10,690 nt of DNA from an archaeon (GCA_030630425.1 DAOVNB010000012.1:1-10690); one strand, 5' to 3'. Numbered from the stretch's first letter, positions 1 through 6,933 are shown. Translations and numbers: made by a program. The notes: a model not told the origin generated them from the sequence alone.

Positions 1-1
1 C

Positions 2-271
2 CTGAGGTTTACTGAAATGAAAGTAAAGATACTTTCCAAAAAAAAGATATTCAAAGGCATTCCTGACGAAATTACAGTTTATGAGCATCACGAGAGATAC
101 TTAAAAAACATACCCAACATGCCTGAAATTGTTGCATCATCAAGAAAAACTAAAGTCGAGGCAATATTCCACAAAACCCGGCCGATTTTCGGCCTGCAAT
201 TCCACCCCGAGAAAAGCGGAAAATACGGAGAGAAAATATTTAAGAATTTTGTTGATTTGTGCTATTCTTAA
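2..271 (+). CDS. Class I glutamine amidotransferase, C-terminal part (5' end outside window)
   Basis: This is the C-terminal part of a class I (triad) glutamine amidotransferase domain, which hydrolyses glutamine and passes ammonia to a synthase partner. The frame is open to the left edge, with LRFTE preceding the first in-frame ATG at 17, so the ATG is probably internal and the gene is cut by the window. Counting from that ATG, the diagnostic segment is LQFHPEKSG at residues 60-68, holding the triad residues His63 and Glu65. It is preceded by EHHERYLKNIP and VEAIFHKTRPIFG, in the pattern of GMP synthase subunit A (GuaA amidotransferase) and relatives. The nucleophile Cys would lie upstream and is not seen. 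GuaA-like is the best guess, but HisH or another family member cannot be excluded from this fragment. The TAA stop overlaps the stop of the converging gene. Confidence 0.82.
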   Translation: MRFTEMKVKILSKKKIFKGIPDEITVYEHHERYLKNIPNMPEIVASSRKTKVEAIFHKTRPIFGLQFHPEKSGKYGEKIFKNFVDLCYS

Positions 272-783
272 TCACAACAATCGCGCCGTAAGATAGCGTG
301 TCCATGAAAAGCATCTAAAAACTCTTGTTTTTCCTTGCCACCCATATCTTTGCGTTCCATAAATATTGGACCTATATCTGTGGAATTCATTAGGTCTGTA
401 GAAACCAGTTCACTGTCGTGTGCCCCGTCATAAGAAACCCGGAAATAGACTTTTGGGCGTTGTTCTCTGGATGCTGAACCCTCATCCAATTCATCACCCA
501 ATAATTCATTAATAGAATTTACATGCTCATTCCATATTCTGGCTACTTCCTCTCCAACCTCTTTTAGGTCGGAATAGAGTTCTGTCTGTAAATCCAGTGT
601 ATTTATTTCTTCCAGATAACCTTTTGAGGCGAAAATGTTGTTTTCGATTTCACCAGCACGGTATGTGCATTCTATACTGGCTCGATAGCGATTTCCAATT
701 TCATGGTGATTTAGCTTATACACTTCAATTTCAAAATCTATACGTTTTGTGTTTTTCAGTGTTTCTTCTAATCCCAAAATCAT
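268..783 (-). CDS. Hypothetical protein, 171 aa
   Basis: I do not recognise this protein. It is a soluble, acidic, mixed alpha/beta chain with no signal peptide or membrane segment. A beta-rich N-terminal part (about residues 15-45, with FEIEVYKLNHHEIGNRYRA) is followed by a helical acidic stretch (about 55-105, rich in E and L) and a C-terminal part containing KVYFRVSYDG and FHGHAILRRDCCD. The two terminal cysteines and the HGH could bind metal, but nothing establishes this. The ATG at 783 is supported by a TATA element whose downstream edge is 18 bases away, the same geometry as for the divergent neighbour at 873, which implies a leaderless mRNA. Its TAA stop overlaps the TAA of the amidotransferase gene in a TTAA tetranucleotide. 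That it is a real gene is fairly safe from its length, promoter and tight packing; its function is unknown. Confidence 0.7.
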   Translation of the reverse strand: MILGLEETLKNTKRIDFEIEVYKLNHHEIGNRYRASIECTYRAGEIENNIFASKGYLEEINTLDLQTELYSDLKEVGEEVARIWNEHVNSINELLGDELDEGSASREQRPKVYFRVSYDGAHDSELVSTDLMNSTDIGPIFMERKDMGGKEKQEFLDAFHGHAILRRDCCD

Positions 784-801
784 ATTTTTATAATGCCTGG
801 G

Positions 802-812
802 AATATATTTAA
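802..812 (-). promoter_or_regulatory. TATA element for the gene starting at 783
   Basis: Read on the minus strand this is TTAAATATATT, an archaeal TATA-type element. Eighteen bases separate it from the ATG at 783, which places the expected start of transcription at or next to the A of ATG, so the mRNA should be leaderless. The same 11-mer occurs in opposite orientation at 844-854. Confidence 0.6.
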
Positions 813-843
813 GCCTTTGCTACTATTGTGGGGTGCAATGGAA

Positions 844-854
844 TTAAATATATT
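844..854 (+). promoter_or_regulatory. TATA element for the gene starting at 873
   Basis: TTAAATATATT on the plus strand, again with exactly 18 bases between it and the ATG at 873. This is the mirror image of the element at 802-812 and predicts a leaderless transcript. It favours ATG 873 over an in-frame GTG at 828, which would lie upstream of the TATA box. Confidence 0.6.
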
Positions 855-872
855 TTTGCTTCTTTAATATCC

Positions 873-1379
873 ATGCAAGAGACATATCAAAAAATCGCTG
901 AAGGAATAAAAATACTTGGCGAAGAGATAAATCCAAACGACATTGTTATCCCTATTGGTCTTGATGGCGCTATTGTTTATCATCTTCTTGTTGATTACTA
1001 TGGTAAAAAGAGATTAGAATATCCCAACTTTCTTGGAAACACATGCAATTTAAGCTCTAAAACAGAAACAAACTCCGAAAAATTCGAAAATATACTGGCT
1101 GAAAACAGGGAAAAAGCAATATATGCCCTTGACATGCGCACAGTAACCGGCGGGCTTGGCGAAAAATTAAGAGAACTTGCAAACGATTCTAACTTAGTAT
1201 ACGCAGTTCTTTTTGACCCCAACGGCCATGCGGATTGGTGCGCCTTTAACGAAGCATTTGAAGAAAGAATAATCTGGCTTTCAAAAAAAGATTATGAAAA
1301 GCTAAATATAGAAAAAATAACACATGAGTATATCGAAAAAATGCCGGCAGTAAAAGAAATCAAGAAATACATTAATTAG
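873..1379 (+). CDS. Phosphoribosyltransferase-like protein, 168 aa (tentative)
   Basis: This is a soluble alpha/beta protein whose layout resembles a type I phosphoribosyltransferase fold. Residues 24-39 (IVIPIGLDGAIVYHLL) look like the strand-loop-helix that holds the pyrophosphate loop. Residues 82-99 (AIYALDMRTVTGGLGEKL) match the hydrophobic strand plus PRPP loop pattern DDxxxTGG, but with Met in place of the second Asp. A further strand, VYAVLFDPNGHADW, follows at about residues 109-122. The substrate is unknown, and the altered acidic pair makes ordinary PRPP catalysis doubtful. An in-frame GTG at 828 would give 183 aa, but the TATA element at 844-854 sits downstream of it and fits a leaderless start at ATG 873. 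The TAG stop overlaps the TAA of the converging zinc-ribbon gene. The gene is well supported; the family assignment is an inference from fold-level pattern only. Confidence 0.68.
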   Translation: MQETYQKIAEGIKILGEEINPNDIVIPIGLDGAIVYHLLVDYYGKKRLEYPNFLGNTCNLSSKTETNSEKFENILAENREKAIYALDMRTVTGGLGEKLRELANDSNLVYAVLFDPNGHADWCAFNEAFEERIIWLSKKDYEKLNIEKITHEYIEKMPAVKEIKKYIN

Positions 1380-1579
1380 AATGTCCGTTTCTTCTGCTCT
1401 TTTATCTTAGCGTCGCTTTCAGCCCATATCTTGCTGCATCCGGAGCATACATACCCGCCATACATATTAAGATGAGGCATATGTTTCATTTTGGATGAGC
1501 CGCAGTCAGGACATTTGATAGTTTTATTCTTCATTACTTTTTCAAGAAGCGATTCAGATTCAAAGTCCATACAATTCAC
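1376..1579 (-). CDS. Small zinc-ribbon protein, about 64-67 aa
   Basis: A short protein built around one zinc ribbon. CPDCGSSK (from about residue 23) and CSGC (from about residue 46) supply four cysteines in two CxxC knuckles separated by about 19 residues, with MPHLNMYGGYV between them. Single ribbons of this kind occur in archaea as nucleic-acid-binding or transcription-associated proteins and as metal-binding adaptors; the exact role cannot be read here. A charged helix (ESESLLEKVMKNKT) precedes the ribbon and a basic tail (KIKEQKKRTF) ends it. The longest frame begins with GTG at 1579; ATG at 1570 gives 64 aa, and a third Met lies just before the ribbon, so the start is uncertain. It lies 27 bases after the GH57 gene and may be its operon partner. 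Alternatively it uses its own weak TATA-like sequence (CTATTAAAAAG, 1613-1603 on the minus strand). Confidence 0.72.
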   Translation of the reverse strand: MNCMDFESESLLEKVMKNKTIKCPDCGSSKMKHMPHLNMYGGYVCSGCSKIWAESDAKIKEQKKRTF

Positions 1580-1606
1580 TTGCTTTCTAATTGACAGAAT
1601 AACTTT

Positions 1607-2920
1607 TTAATAGTTGGTGTTTTTGTTCAAAAAACCAAAAGAAGGCAGTTTGTCCGAAAATGACGGCAAAATATGGCTTTTATTTTGTGTTTCAATATTC
1701 TTTTTTGCTATAAATTCAAGCTGGGAGATTGATTTTATCATCCCTTCAAAAGCTTCCTGGGGCGTGCCGTAAGGGCTGAAATACTTGTGGACATCGCCGT
1801 CTGACCAGTGTTTTGTGCACATGTAATAAAGATGGTCTGAAGTCTGCAGGTTTCGCCATACTCGAAGAAGCGTTGCATCGCCTGTTTCTTTGACAATATG
1901 CCCGACTCTTTCAAGCTCTTTAAAAACAAGCTGCTGCATATCATTTCCAAGCCATGCAGACGAATCCCGCTCCAAATCCGCCCAGGATATTGTGTTAAAT
2001 ACTGAGACATCCAATTCCCCCCGTTTAGGGTATCGCTCTATTACTTCTGTTGGTGTTGCAAAATCAACATGGTCCCATTTCATTATTTCATAAGGCAGCT
2101 GCTTTAAGAACCAGAATATTCCTGTGTCTTCCCATTGGTGCTCTCCAAAAGTCTCATAATCCATAAACAGGTTTATTGTCTCTCCCTGGCATGCCGCAAC
2201 CCATGAGCTGTATTTTTCAGCAGTCACAGGCCATCCTTTAAACCAGCGCGCGGAAAACCTGTAAGACATGTCATCTGAAAGCCTGTAATGGCGAAGAAGA
2301 ATACCGATATCTGCGTCAGGGACTTTGTACACATGTTCCGGTGAGCGCCAGCCGTTAAGTATCCACTCAATGCCTTCTGAAAGCATACCAACATAGCCCA
2401 TTTTTTCAACTGTTTTTGCAATCAGGTTGTTAAAAAGAAGCTCGGTGTTCCTGAATACCTTTGCCTTGTATCCTAGAAGGCTTTTTACAGCCTCTTGGCT
2501 CATTTTTACCTGGTCTATGAATTCCTCGCGGTTCACTCCCTTGCCCCAGAAGCTTGAAAGTGAATGAAAATATGTCTCATTCAGGAATTCAACGCACCCT
2601 GTTTTTGACAGCTGCCTGAATGATTCAAGAAGGTCGGGCTCGTGGCGCTCCAAAGTGTCTAAAAAAACACCTGAAAGAGAATAAGATATCTTGAATTTTT
2701 TCTTTTGTTTTTTGTAAAGGTCAATCTGCTCGAGCATAACATTATTTGCAGGAAAATAGCATTTGCCTGCAACTTTATGCATTACTTCGCGGTTTTTAGT
2801 TTCATCAAAGATTGCGTTTTCAAGCTTTTCGGCAGTCTTTATATCCCGGACATTAATCATGTGTCCCGGCATTATCCTTCGCGGTTGGTGCACCTGAAAA
2901 TAAAAACATACTGAAGACAT
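1607..2920 (-). CDS. GH57 alpha-amylase / glucanotransferase-type enzyme, 437 aa
   Basis: A glycoside hydrolase family 57 enzyme acting on alpha-1,4-glucans by a retaining mechanism in a (beta/alpha)7 barrel. The conserved regions appear in order. HQP is at residues 11-13 (region 1). CVEFLNETYFHSLSSF around 109-124 is region 2. FRNTELLFNN at 156-165 holds the nucleophile Glu160. LFMDYETFGEHQ at 251-262 holds the acid/base Asp254. ISWADLERDSSAWLGNDMQ at 311-329 is region 5. Both catalytic residues are present. The 437-residue length and the absence of an added C-terminal domain suit the amylase-like GH57 group rather than GH57 branching enzymes, which as I recall are longer. Amylase and 4-alpha-glucanotransferase activity cannot be told apart here. 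There is no signal peptide, so it should act on cytoplasmic glycogen with the neighbouring synthase and debranching enzyme. It has its own TATA box in the 82-base gap upstream. Confidence 0.93.
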   Translation of the reverse strand: MSSVCFYFQVHQPRRIMPGHMINVRDIKTAEKLENAIFDETKNREVMHKVAGKCYFPANNVMLEQIDLYKKQKKKFKISYSLSGVFLDTLERHEPDLLESFRQLSKTGCVEFLNETYFHSLSSFWGKGVNREEFIDQVKMSQEAVKSLLGYKAKVFRNTELLFNNLIAKTVEKMGYVGMLSEGIEWILNGWRSPEHVYKVPDADIGILLRHYRLSDDMSYRFSARWFKGWPVTAEKYSSWVAACQGETINLFMDYETFGEHQWEDTGIFWFLKQLPYEIMKWDHVDFATPTEVIERYPKRGELDVSVFNTISWADLERDSSAWLGNDMQQLVFKELERVGHIVKETGDATLLRVWRNLQTSDHLYYMCTKHWSDGDVHKYFSPYGTPQEAFEGMIKSISQLEFIAKKNIETQNKSHILPSFSDKLPSFGFLNKNTNY

Positions 2921-2960
2921 TGTATACCCCTAAAATTGTTTAGTTTTCTTTAGAATCCTC

Positions 2961-2970
2961 ATTATTTATA
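2961..2970 (-). promoter_or_regulatory. TATA element upstream of the GH57 gene
   Basis: In the 82-base gap between the GT4 and GH57 genes the minus strand reads TATAAATAAT. A transcript starting about 25-30 bases downstream would have a leader of about 20 bases before ATG 2920, including an AGGGG run (2931-2927) that may be a weak ribosome-binding site. GH57 may therefore be transcribed on its own as well as by read-through from the synthase operon. Confidence 0.5.
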
Positions 2971-3002
2971 TGTTGTTAGAGGAATAGTTAAGCATTAATC
3001 AA

Positions 3003-4220
3003 TTATTGGTTTGCGCTTACAAACTTTACTGCTTTCCAGTCTGCATTTTCGTATTCTTCTGCTATGCGCCTGTAAAGCTCTTTTGTATTTTTTGAGACAA
3101 CTGACCAGGTGTACATGTTTTTTATCTTTTCTTTTGCGTTTTTTCTTATATTATCTGCAAGGTTTGTATCTGCAAGTATCCGGTTTATTCCCCAGCTGAG
3201 CGATTCTGAATGGTTGGGCCATACTTTTATCCCGTCTTTTTCCTGTTCTATAATCTCTGAAAGCCCGCCTGAATCAGCAACAACAACGGGAGTTTCTGCA
3301 GCCATGGCTTCAAGTGCGACAATCCCGAAAGGCTCGTATCGTGAAGGGACCGCAACAACATCGGAAACTTTGTAAAGTGCGTTCATGACTTTATCTTCAA
3401 TAAATCCTGTAAACGCTACTTTGTCAGCGAACCCAAAATCATGCGCCATTTGCCGGCATTTGTCTGTAGTGTATCCTTTTCCGGCAATGATAAATTTTGC
3501 ATCAGGGTTTTTTTCAAGAACTTTAGGGACCGCACCCATAAGGACATCAAGCCCTTTTTCCCAAACATGGCGGCCTACAAAAAACACAATTTTTTCATGC
3601 GGCAGCGAGTATTTTGACTTTACTTCATTCAAATCAAGTGATGTTTCAAGGCATTCTTCACAAACCCCATTAGGGATGACTTCTACTTTATCCCATGGCA
3701 CACCGAATGCAGAGCATACAGCATCTTTCATATAGTGCGAACAGCAAATGGTTTTCCAGGATTCAAAAACAATCCGCCCCTCAAGGTCATGTATAAGCTT
3801 TTGCCGGTCCTCGTAAATGCCTCCGCGCCTTCCAAGCTCCATAGAGTGTATTGTGACTACAAGCGGTTTTCTGTATATGTGCTTTAAAGTTATGGCCGCT
3901 GTTGAGACCAGCCAGTCGTGCGCATGAATCAGGACAACATCTTCATTCTCATTTAAAATTTCTGATGCCTGGTTTGCCATAAGCGTGTTCATCTGAAGCG
4001 CCCAGGACGGAAAATCTTCTGCCGGGATATGGTCGGAATCAAAACGGTATATTTTGACGCCGTCTTTTTCTTCAAACCCATGTTCTCCTGAATATGCGCA
4101 GGTTATGACAATAGGAGTTATGCCGTCTTTTGCCTGCGCCTTTGCAAGCGCTTCAACATGCGTTGCAAGCCCGCCAATTTTATTTGGCGGATATTCCCAG
4201 GTAAGATGTATTATTTTCAT
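3003..4220 (-). CDS. GT4 glycosyltransferase, glycogen-synthase-like, 405 aa
   Basis: A complete GT-B glycosyltransferase of family GT4, retaining, probably transferring glucose from a nucleotide sugar. The N-terminal domain starts with MKIIHLTWEYPPNKIGGLATHVEAL, where the GG loop at residues 16-17 is a usual acceptor/phosphate-side feature, and contains HAHDW at 99-103. The interdomain segment IPNGV is at 182-186. The C-terminal nucleotide-binding domain carries FVGRHVWEKGLD (214-225) with the donor-phosphate Arg/Lys. It also carries the EX7E motif, Glu296 to Glu304 in YEPFGIVALEA, followed by DSGGLSEII. The final helix begins YTW at 370. There is no signal or membrane segment. It starts 9 bases after the half-size GT gene, with AAGGT (4231-4227) overlapping the upstream stop, which suggests translational coupling. 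The context favours alpha-glucan synthesis or priming, but GT4 substrates vary widely and the donor is unproven. Confidence 0.9.
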   Translation of the reverse strand: MKIIHLTWEYPPNKIGGLATHVEALAKAQAKDGITPIVITCAYSGEHGFEEKDGVKIYRFDSDHIPAEDFPSWALQMNTLMANQASEILNENEDVVLIHAHDWLVSTAAITLKHIYRKPLVVTIHSMELGRRGGIYEDRQKLIHDLEGRIVFESWKTICCSHYMKDAVCSAFGVPWDKVEVIPNGVCEECLETSLDLNEVKSKYSLPHEKIVFFVGRHVWEKGLDVLMGAVPKVLEKNPDAKFIIAGKGYTTDKCRQMAHDFGFADKVAFTGFIEDKVMNALYKVSDVVAVPSRYEPFGIVALEAMAAETPVVVADSGGLSEIIEQEKDGIKVWPNHSESLSWGINRILADTNLADNIRKNAKEKIKNMYTWSVVSKNTKELYRRIAEEYENADWKAVKFVSANQ

Positions 4221-4229
4221 AAAAATACC

Positions 4230-4982
4230 TTAATGCGTTGTTTGTGATTGCCTGTCGTATCTCCATTTTTCCCAGTTTTTCATGACCCAGGAATAATCTC
4301 GTGCAATGTCTTTTGTCCAGTTTATGTTTGTGGGGTCCACAACATTCACTTTCTTTTCAGGGGGCGAATAGAACTTAAGAAGCTCGTTTTTCATCCATTC
4401 TTCGTTTACGACAATCCGGTCTGATAATTTGCTTCCGCGCCATTCTATCTGCTTTACAGCTTCAGTGAAGTTGTTGTTGATTCCCGGTGTTCTTTGTTCC
4501 TGAAGCGAATAATAGTTTATAAAAAGCGGCTTTCTCATGGCGGCCTGCAGGTTTAGGCCCGCCGGAAACATTGACCATTCGTGCGCGTGGATTAAGTCTA
4601 TATTCCCTTCCTTGTGGTATATGTCTGCAACAGCCTTTCCTATTTCCATTCCTGTTGTGATTGCCCATGTGAGCGGAGAATATGATTTTATAGTGTTTCC
4701 GATATAGTGGACATTTACACCTGCAAGCTCGTCAGAAAATCCGACTTTCCAGGGGTCAAATGTAACGACATGCGTGTTTATGCCTTTATGCACCAGCGAT
4801 TCTGCAAGCTGTTTTGACTGCAGGGATATGTCAGAAATTGTCCGCGGCAGATAATCCGGAGTTATAAGAACAACATTTTTCGGCTTTTTAGAGTATTCAA
4901 TATCTCCCGGCGCAAGATTTAGCTGTTTTATTATTTTTTCCAGTATTTTCTGATTTAGTTTTTGCTGTTCGTTTTGGCTCAT
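4230..4982 (-). CDS. GT4 N-terminal-domain-only protein (pseudo-glycosyltransferase), 250 aa
   Basis: This protein matches only the N-terminal Rossmann domain of a GT4 enzyme. After a charged 33-residue helical extension comes NVVLITPDYLPRTISD, aligning with the start of the downstream GT4 but with the GG loop replaced. IHAHEW at 131-136 matches IHAHDW of its neighbour. SDRIVVNEEWMKNELL and VNVVDPTNIN (213-222) occupy the place of the IPNGV hinge, which is lost. The donor-binding domain with EX7E is absent. The tail jumps to a helix starting YSWVMKNWEKWRY (230-242), resembling the YTW helix that ends full GT4 enzymes and packs back on the N-domain. The next gene begins 9 bases on, so a frameshift cannot explain the missing half. 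It has a good ribosome-binding site (GGTGG, 4991-4987). It is probably a non-catalytic partner or carbohydrate-binding subunit; this role is an inference. Confidence 0.8.
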   Translation of the reverse strand: MSQNEQQKLNQKILEKIIKQLNLAPGDIEYSKKPKNVVLITPDYLPRTISDISLQSKQLAESLVHKGINTHVVTFDPWKVGFSDELAGVNVHYIGNTIKSYSPLTWAITTGMEIGKAVADIYHKEGNIDLIHAHEWSMFPAGLNLQAAMRKPLFINYYSLQEQRTPGINNNFTEAVKQIEWRGSKLSDRIVVNEEWMKNELLKFYSPPEKKVNVVDPTNINWTKDIARDYSWVMKNWEKWRYDRQSQTTH

Positions 4983-4986
4983 TAAT

Positions 4987-4991
4987 CCACC
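4987..4991 (-). promoter_or_regulatory. Ribosome-binding site for the half-size GT gene
   Basis: GGTGG on the minus strand, four bases before ATG 4982, within the 20-base gap after the GT3 stop. It supports this ATG as the start and translation as an internal operon gene. Confidence 0.55.
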
Positions 4992-5002
4992 GTTAATATA
5001 AC

Positions 5003-6823
5003 CTATTTTATTGCTGCGTTATGGGCTTTTATGTAATTTTCTCCAAGAACTTTCCAATCCGTGATTTGTGCAAGGCGGTTTGCTATTTGTTTTTCTTCTA
5101 CAATCTCATTTTTGTTCATGGTAATTATTTCATAAAGCTTGTTTTTAAGGTCTTCAACACAATTTTCGTATTTTTTACCCTCTCTTTTAAGTATATATAT
5201 TCCGCGATCTTTTTTATCATTAAGTGCGATTTTTCTGTTTTCGTCTATGAACTTGCCGAATCCCGCATAGTCTGTTGTTATGGAAAGGCACCCGTTTGCA
5301 GCGCATTCGACCGGCGTATACCCCCAGGGCTCGTAGAATGATGGGAACACACCAAGGCTTGAGCCAATAAGGAATGCATTATAGTTAAGCGACAAAAGCC
5401 TGTCTGCATTTGAAAGGTACGCAGGATAAAATATCACTTTTACACGGTCTTCATCACGGTTCAAAAGGCCGTTTGCCTTAAAACCTTTTATTGTGCTGTC
5501 ATTGCTTGCATCATATTTGAGGTTGAACGCACACAGTGGCGGAGTATGGCCCTCTTTTGAGCGGAACACAATCATCTGTTTTTTTATTTCCTGTATGCGT
5601 TTTTCTGTCAGGTGCTCTTTTAGTGCTTCCCGTATATCTTTACCGCGGGTAATTGCGTTTATAAGGGCATGCTTTACTCCTGGCAGAAGATCGTCAACAT
5701 AATTCTCGATTTCCTTGAAAAGAGTTATGTCTTTAAGCACATCAACATTTTCCCCGTCAGCATCTGCAGGAATCAAAAAGAAAGCAAATACATCCTTGTC
5801 GCTTTTCTCGTTTTTAAGCTTCTGGTTGAGCCTGCCAAGGGATTCTGTAAACACATCAAGCCCTTTGTTGTGGTATTCATATCGCCCGGCAATAAACATT
5901 ATTCTCGGGTCTTCTAGATTTACATCATAATATGGCCTAAAATATGCGCGAAGAAAATTCATTATTTTTGTCTTGTTCTGTTTGTGCATGTATGACAGGT
6001 CTTCCATGCTTGGATAATTTGATATGCTAAGGCCATTTGGAAGTATTACGGCCGGCGTTTTTCCTAAAATGTATTCTGCTTCTTTTGCTGTTGTCTTTGA
6101 TACGGTTGTAAATACATCTGCGTTTTTTGCACATGCAACCTCTGTTAAGTGTTTTGCTTCAACACCGTAATGGTATGCTTTTTGGGGGTCAATAGTAATG
6201 CCTTTTTTAAGGCCAGATTCAATTTCTGCGTGAAGATTTTCATTTACCCCCGCCATGGTCCGCCCAAGCATTGTTGCATGTGTTGTAAACACGGTCCCGA
6301 CATTTGATTTTGCGCTTTTTAGATACAGAAGCCCTGCTCCTGCCATCCATTCGTGAAACTGCGCAACGCATTTTTTAGGCTTTATTTTTTTTGAAATCTC
6401 GTCAATCAGCATTCCTGCAGTATGGCTGAAACATACAGGATCATCAAACCAGCTGTCTGCACGGATAGAATCTATGTTGTATTTTTTCCACAAATCAGTC
6501 TTTATCTGGTTCTTGTTTTTTTCTGCAAAAACTGAAAAATCAATAAGTATCGCTCTTGGGTTTCCGTCAATATTCCATGTCCCCAAATGGCATTTTATTC
6601 CCCGGCTTTTAAGTTTCATAAACGCGTCTTTAAATTCGCCTGCATCTTTTTCTGTGAATTCTAACTTGCTTTTGCCTTCAAACCACGGGCCTATTGTGAT
6701 GTATCCCGCATTATATTTTTCAAGCATAACTGGTGCTTTTGATGCGATTACCGTATAAATGCCGCCTACCTTATTTGCGACTTCAAAAGACACCTCAAAG
6801 AAATAATCCGCCCTTGCATCCAT
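5003..6823 (-). CDS. Glycogen synthase, eukaryotic-type family GT3, 606 aa
   Basis: Elongates alpha-1,4-glucan chains from a nucleotide glucose, UDP-glucose in characterised GT3 enzymes. GT3 signatures run through its length: FFEVSFEVANKVGGIYTVIAS at 8-28, GPWFEGK at 45-51, AQFHEWMAGAGL at 154-165, FTTHATMLGR at 179-188, ILPNGL at 260-265, AGRYEYHNKGLDVF at 312-325, TPPLCAFNL at 427-435, VFPSFYEPWGYTPVE at 492-506 with the EX7E pair Glu498/Glu506, and TTDYAGFGKFI at 516-526. Its 606 residues are close to the catalytic core of animal and yeast enzymes. It lacks their N- and C-terminal phosphorylation tails, and the arginine-rich helix that senses glucose-6-phosphate is mostly replaced (see findings). 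It is first in the minus-strand operon, with AAGGAGAT (6835-6828) as ribosome-binding site before ATG 6823. The family assignment is secure. Confidence 0.96.
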   Translation of the reverse strand: MDARADYFFEVSFEVANKVGGIYTVIASKAPVMLEKYNAGYITIGPWFEGKSKLEFTEKDAGEFKDAFMKLKSRGIKCHLGTWNIDGNPRAILIDFSVFAEKNKNQIKTDLWKKYNIDSIRADSWFDDPVCFSHTAGMLIDEISKKIKPKKCVAQFHEWMAGAGLLYLKSAKSNVGTVFTTHATMLGRTMAGVNENLHAEIESGLKKGITIDPQKAYHYGVEAKHLTEVACAKNADVFTTVSKTTAKEAEYILGKTPAVILPNGLSISNYPSMEDLSYMHKQNKTKIMNFLRAYFRPYYDVNLEDPRIMFIAGRYEYHNKGLDVFTESLGRLNQKLKNEKSDKDVFAFFLIPADADGENVDVLKDITLFKEIENYVDDLLPGVKHALINAITRGKDIREALKEHLTEKRIQEIKKQMIVFRSKEGHTPPLCAFNLKYDASNDSTIKGFKANGLLNRDEDRVKVIFYPAYLSNADRLLSLNYNAFLIGSSLGVFPSFYEPWGYTPVECAANGCLSITTDYAGFGKFIDENRKIALNDKKDRGIYILKREGKKYENCVEDLKNKLYEIITMNKNEIVEEKQIANRLAQITDWKVLGENYIKAHNAAIK

Positions 6824-6827
6824 TTTA

Positions 6828-6835
6828 ATCTCCTT
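6828..6835 (-). promoter_or_regulatory. Ribosome-binding site for the GT3 synthase gene
   Basis: AAGGAGAT on the minus strand, four bases before ATG 6823. It is the strongest Shine-Dalgarno match in the window and confirms that start. It implies that this transcript has a leader, unlike the leaderless genes near 783 and 873. Confidence 0.65.
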
Positions 6836-6875
6836 TATTCTTTACACCGTTTGAAACTGAATTAGTCATCACTTC

Positions 6876-6933
6876 AAAGAAGGAACCTTTATTTTACACT
6901 AATAAGTAAACTATAGCCTTTTCTTCCTTCTTT
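6876..6933. repeat. Perfect 10-bp inverted repeat in the divergent promoter, possible operator
   Basis: AAAGAAGGAA at 6876-6885 is the exact reverse complement of TTCCTTCTTT at 6924-6933, with 38 bases between. The arms lie on either side of the candidate minus-strand TATA box and just upstream of the plus-strand TATA box. A regulator bound here could control the synthase operon and the debranching gene together. No known operator was recognised, and both arms are purine/pyrimidine-skewed, which raises the chance of coincidence. Confidence 0.4.
6888..6897 (-). promoter_or_regulatory. Candidate TATA element for the GT3-led operon
   Basis: The minus strand reads TAAAATAAAG in the divergent intergenic region. 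Transcription about 25-30 bases downstream would give a leader of about 45 bases carrying the AAGGAGAT site. The alternative is the symmetric AT-rich block around 6948-6957, which would give a leader of about 100 bases. Confidence 0.35.

Noticed and set aside
180..194. Perfect 6-bp stem with a 3-base loop (GGCCGA-TTT-TCGGCC)
   Set aside because: It lies inside the conserved amidotransferase coding sequence (RPIFGL), has no T-tract after it and is about 75 bases before the stop; most likely a by-product of codon choice.
597..812. Plus-strand open frame of 71 codons
   Set aside because: Antisense to the 171-aa gene and running through its TATA element; it has no promoter, and its Phe/Leu/Cys-rich composition is typical of reverse-strand frames.
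828..872. GTG start at 828 for the PRTase-like gene
   Set aside because: The 15 added residues do not look like part of the fold, and the TATA element would lie inside the coding region; ATG 873 fits the promoter better.
4221..4240. Possible frameshift joining the half-size GT4 to the following GT4
   Set aside because: The following gene has its own complete N-terminal domain and a start and ribosome-binding site right after the stop, so the pair is a half protein plus a full one rather than one broken gene.
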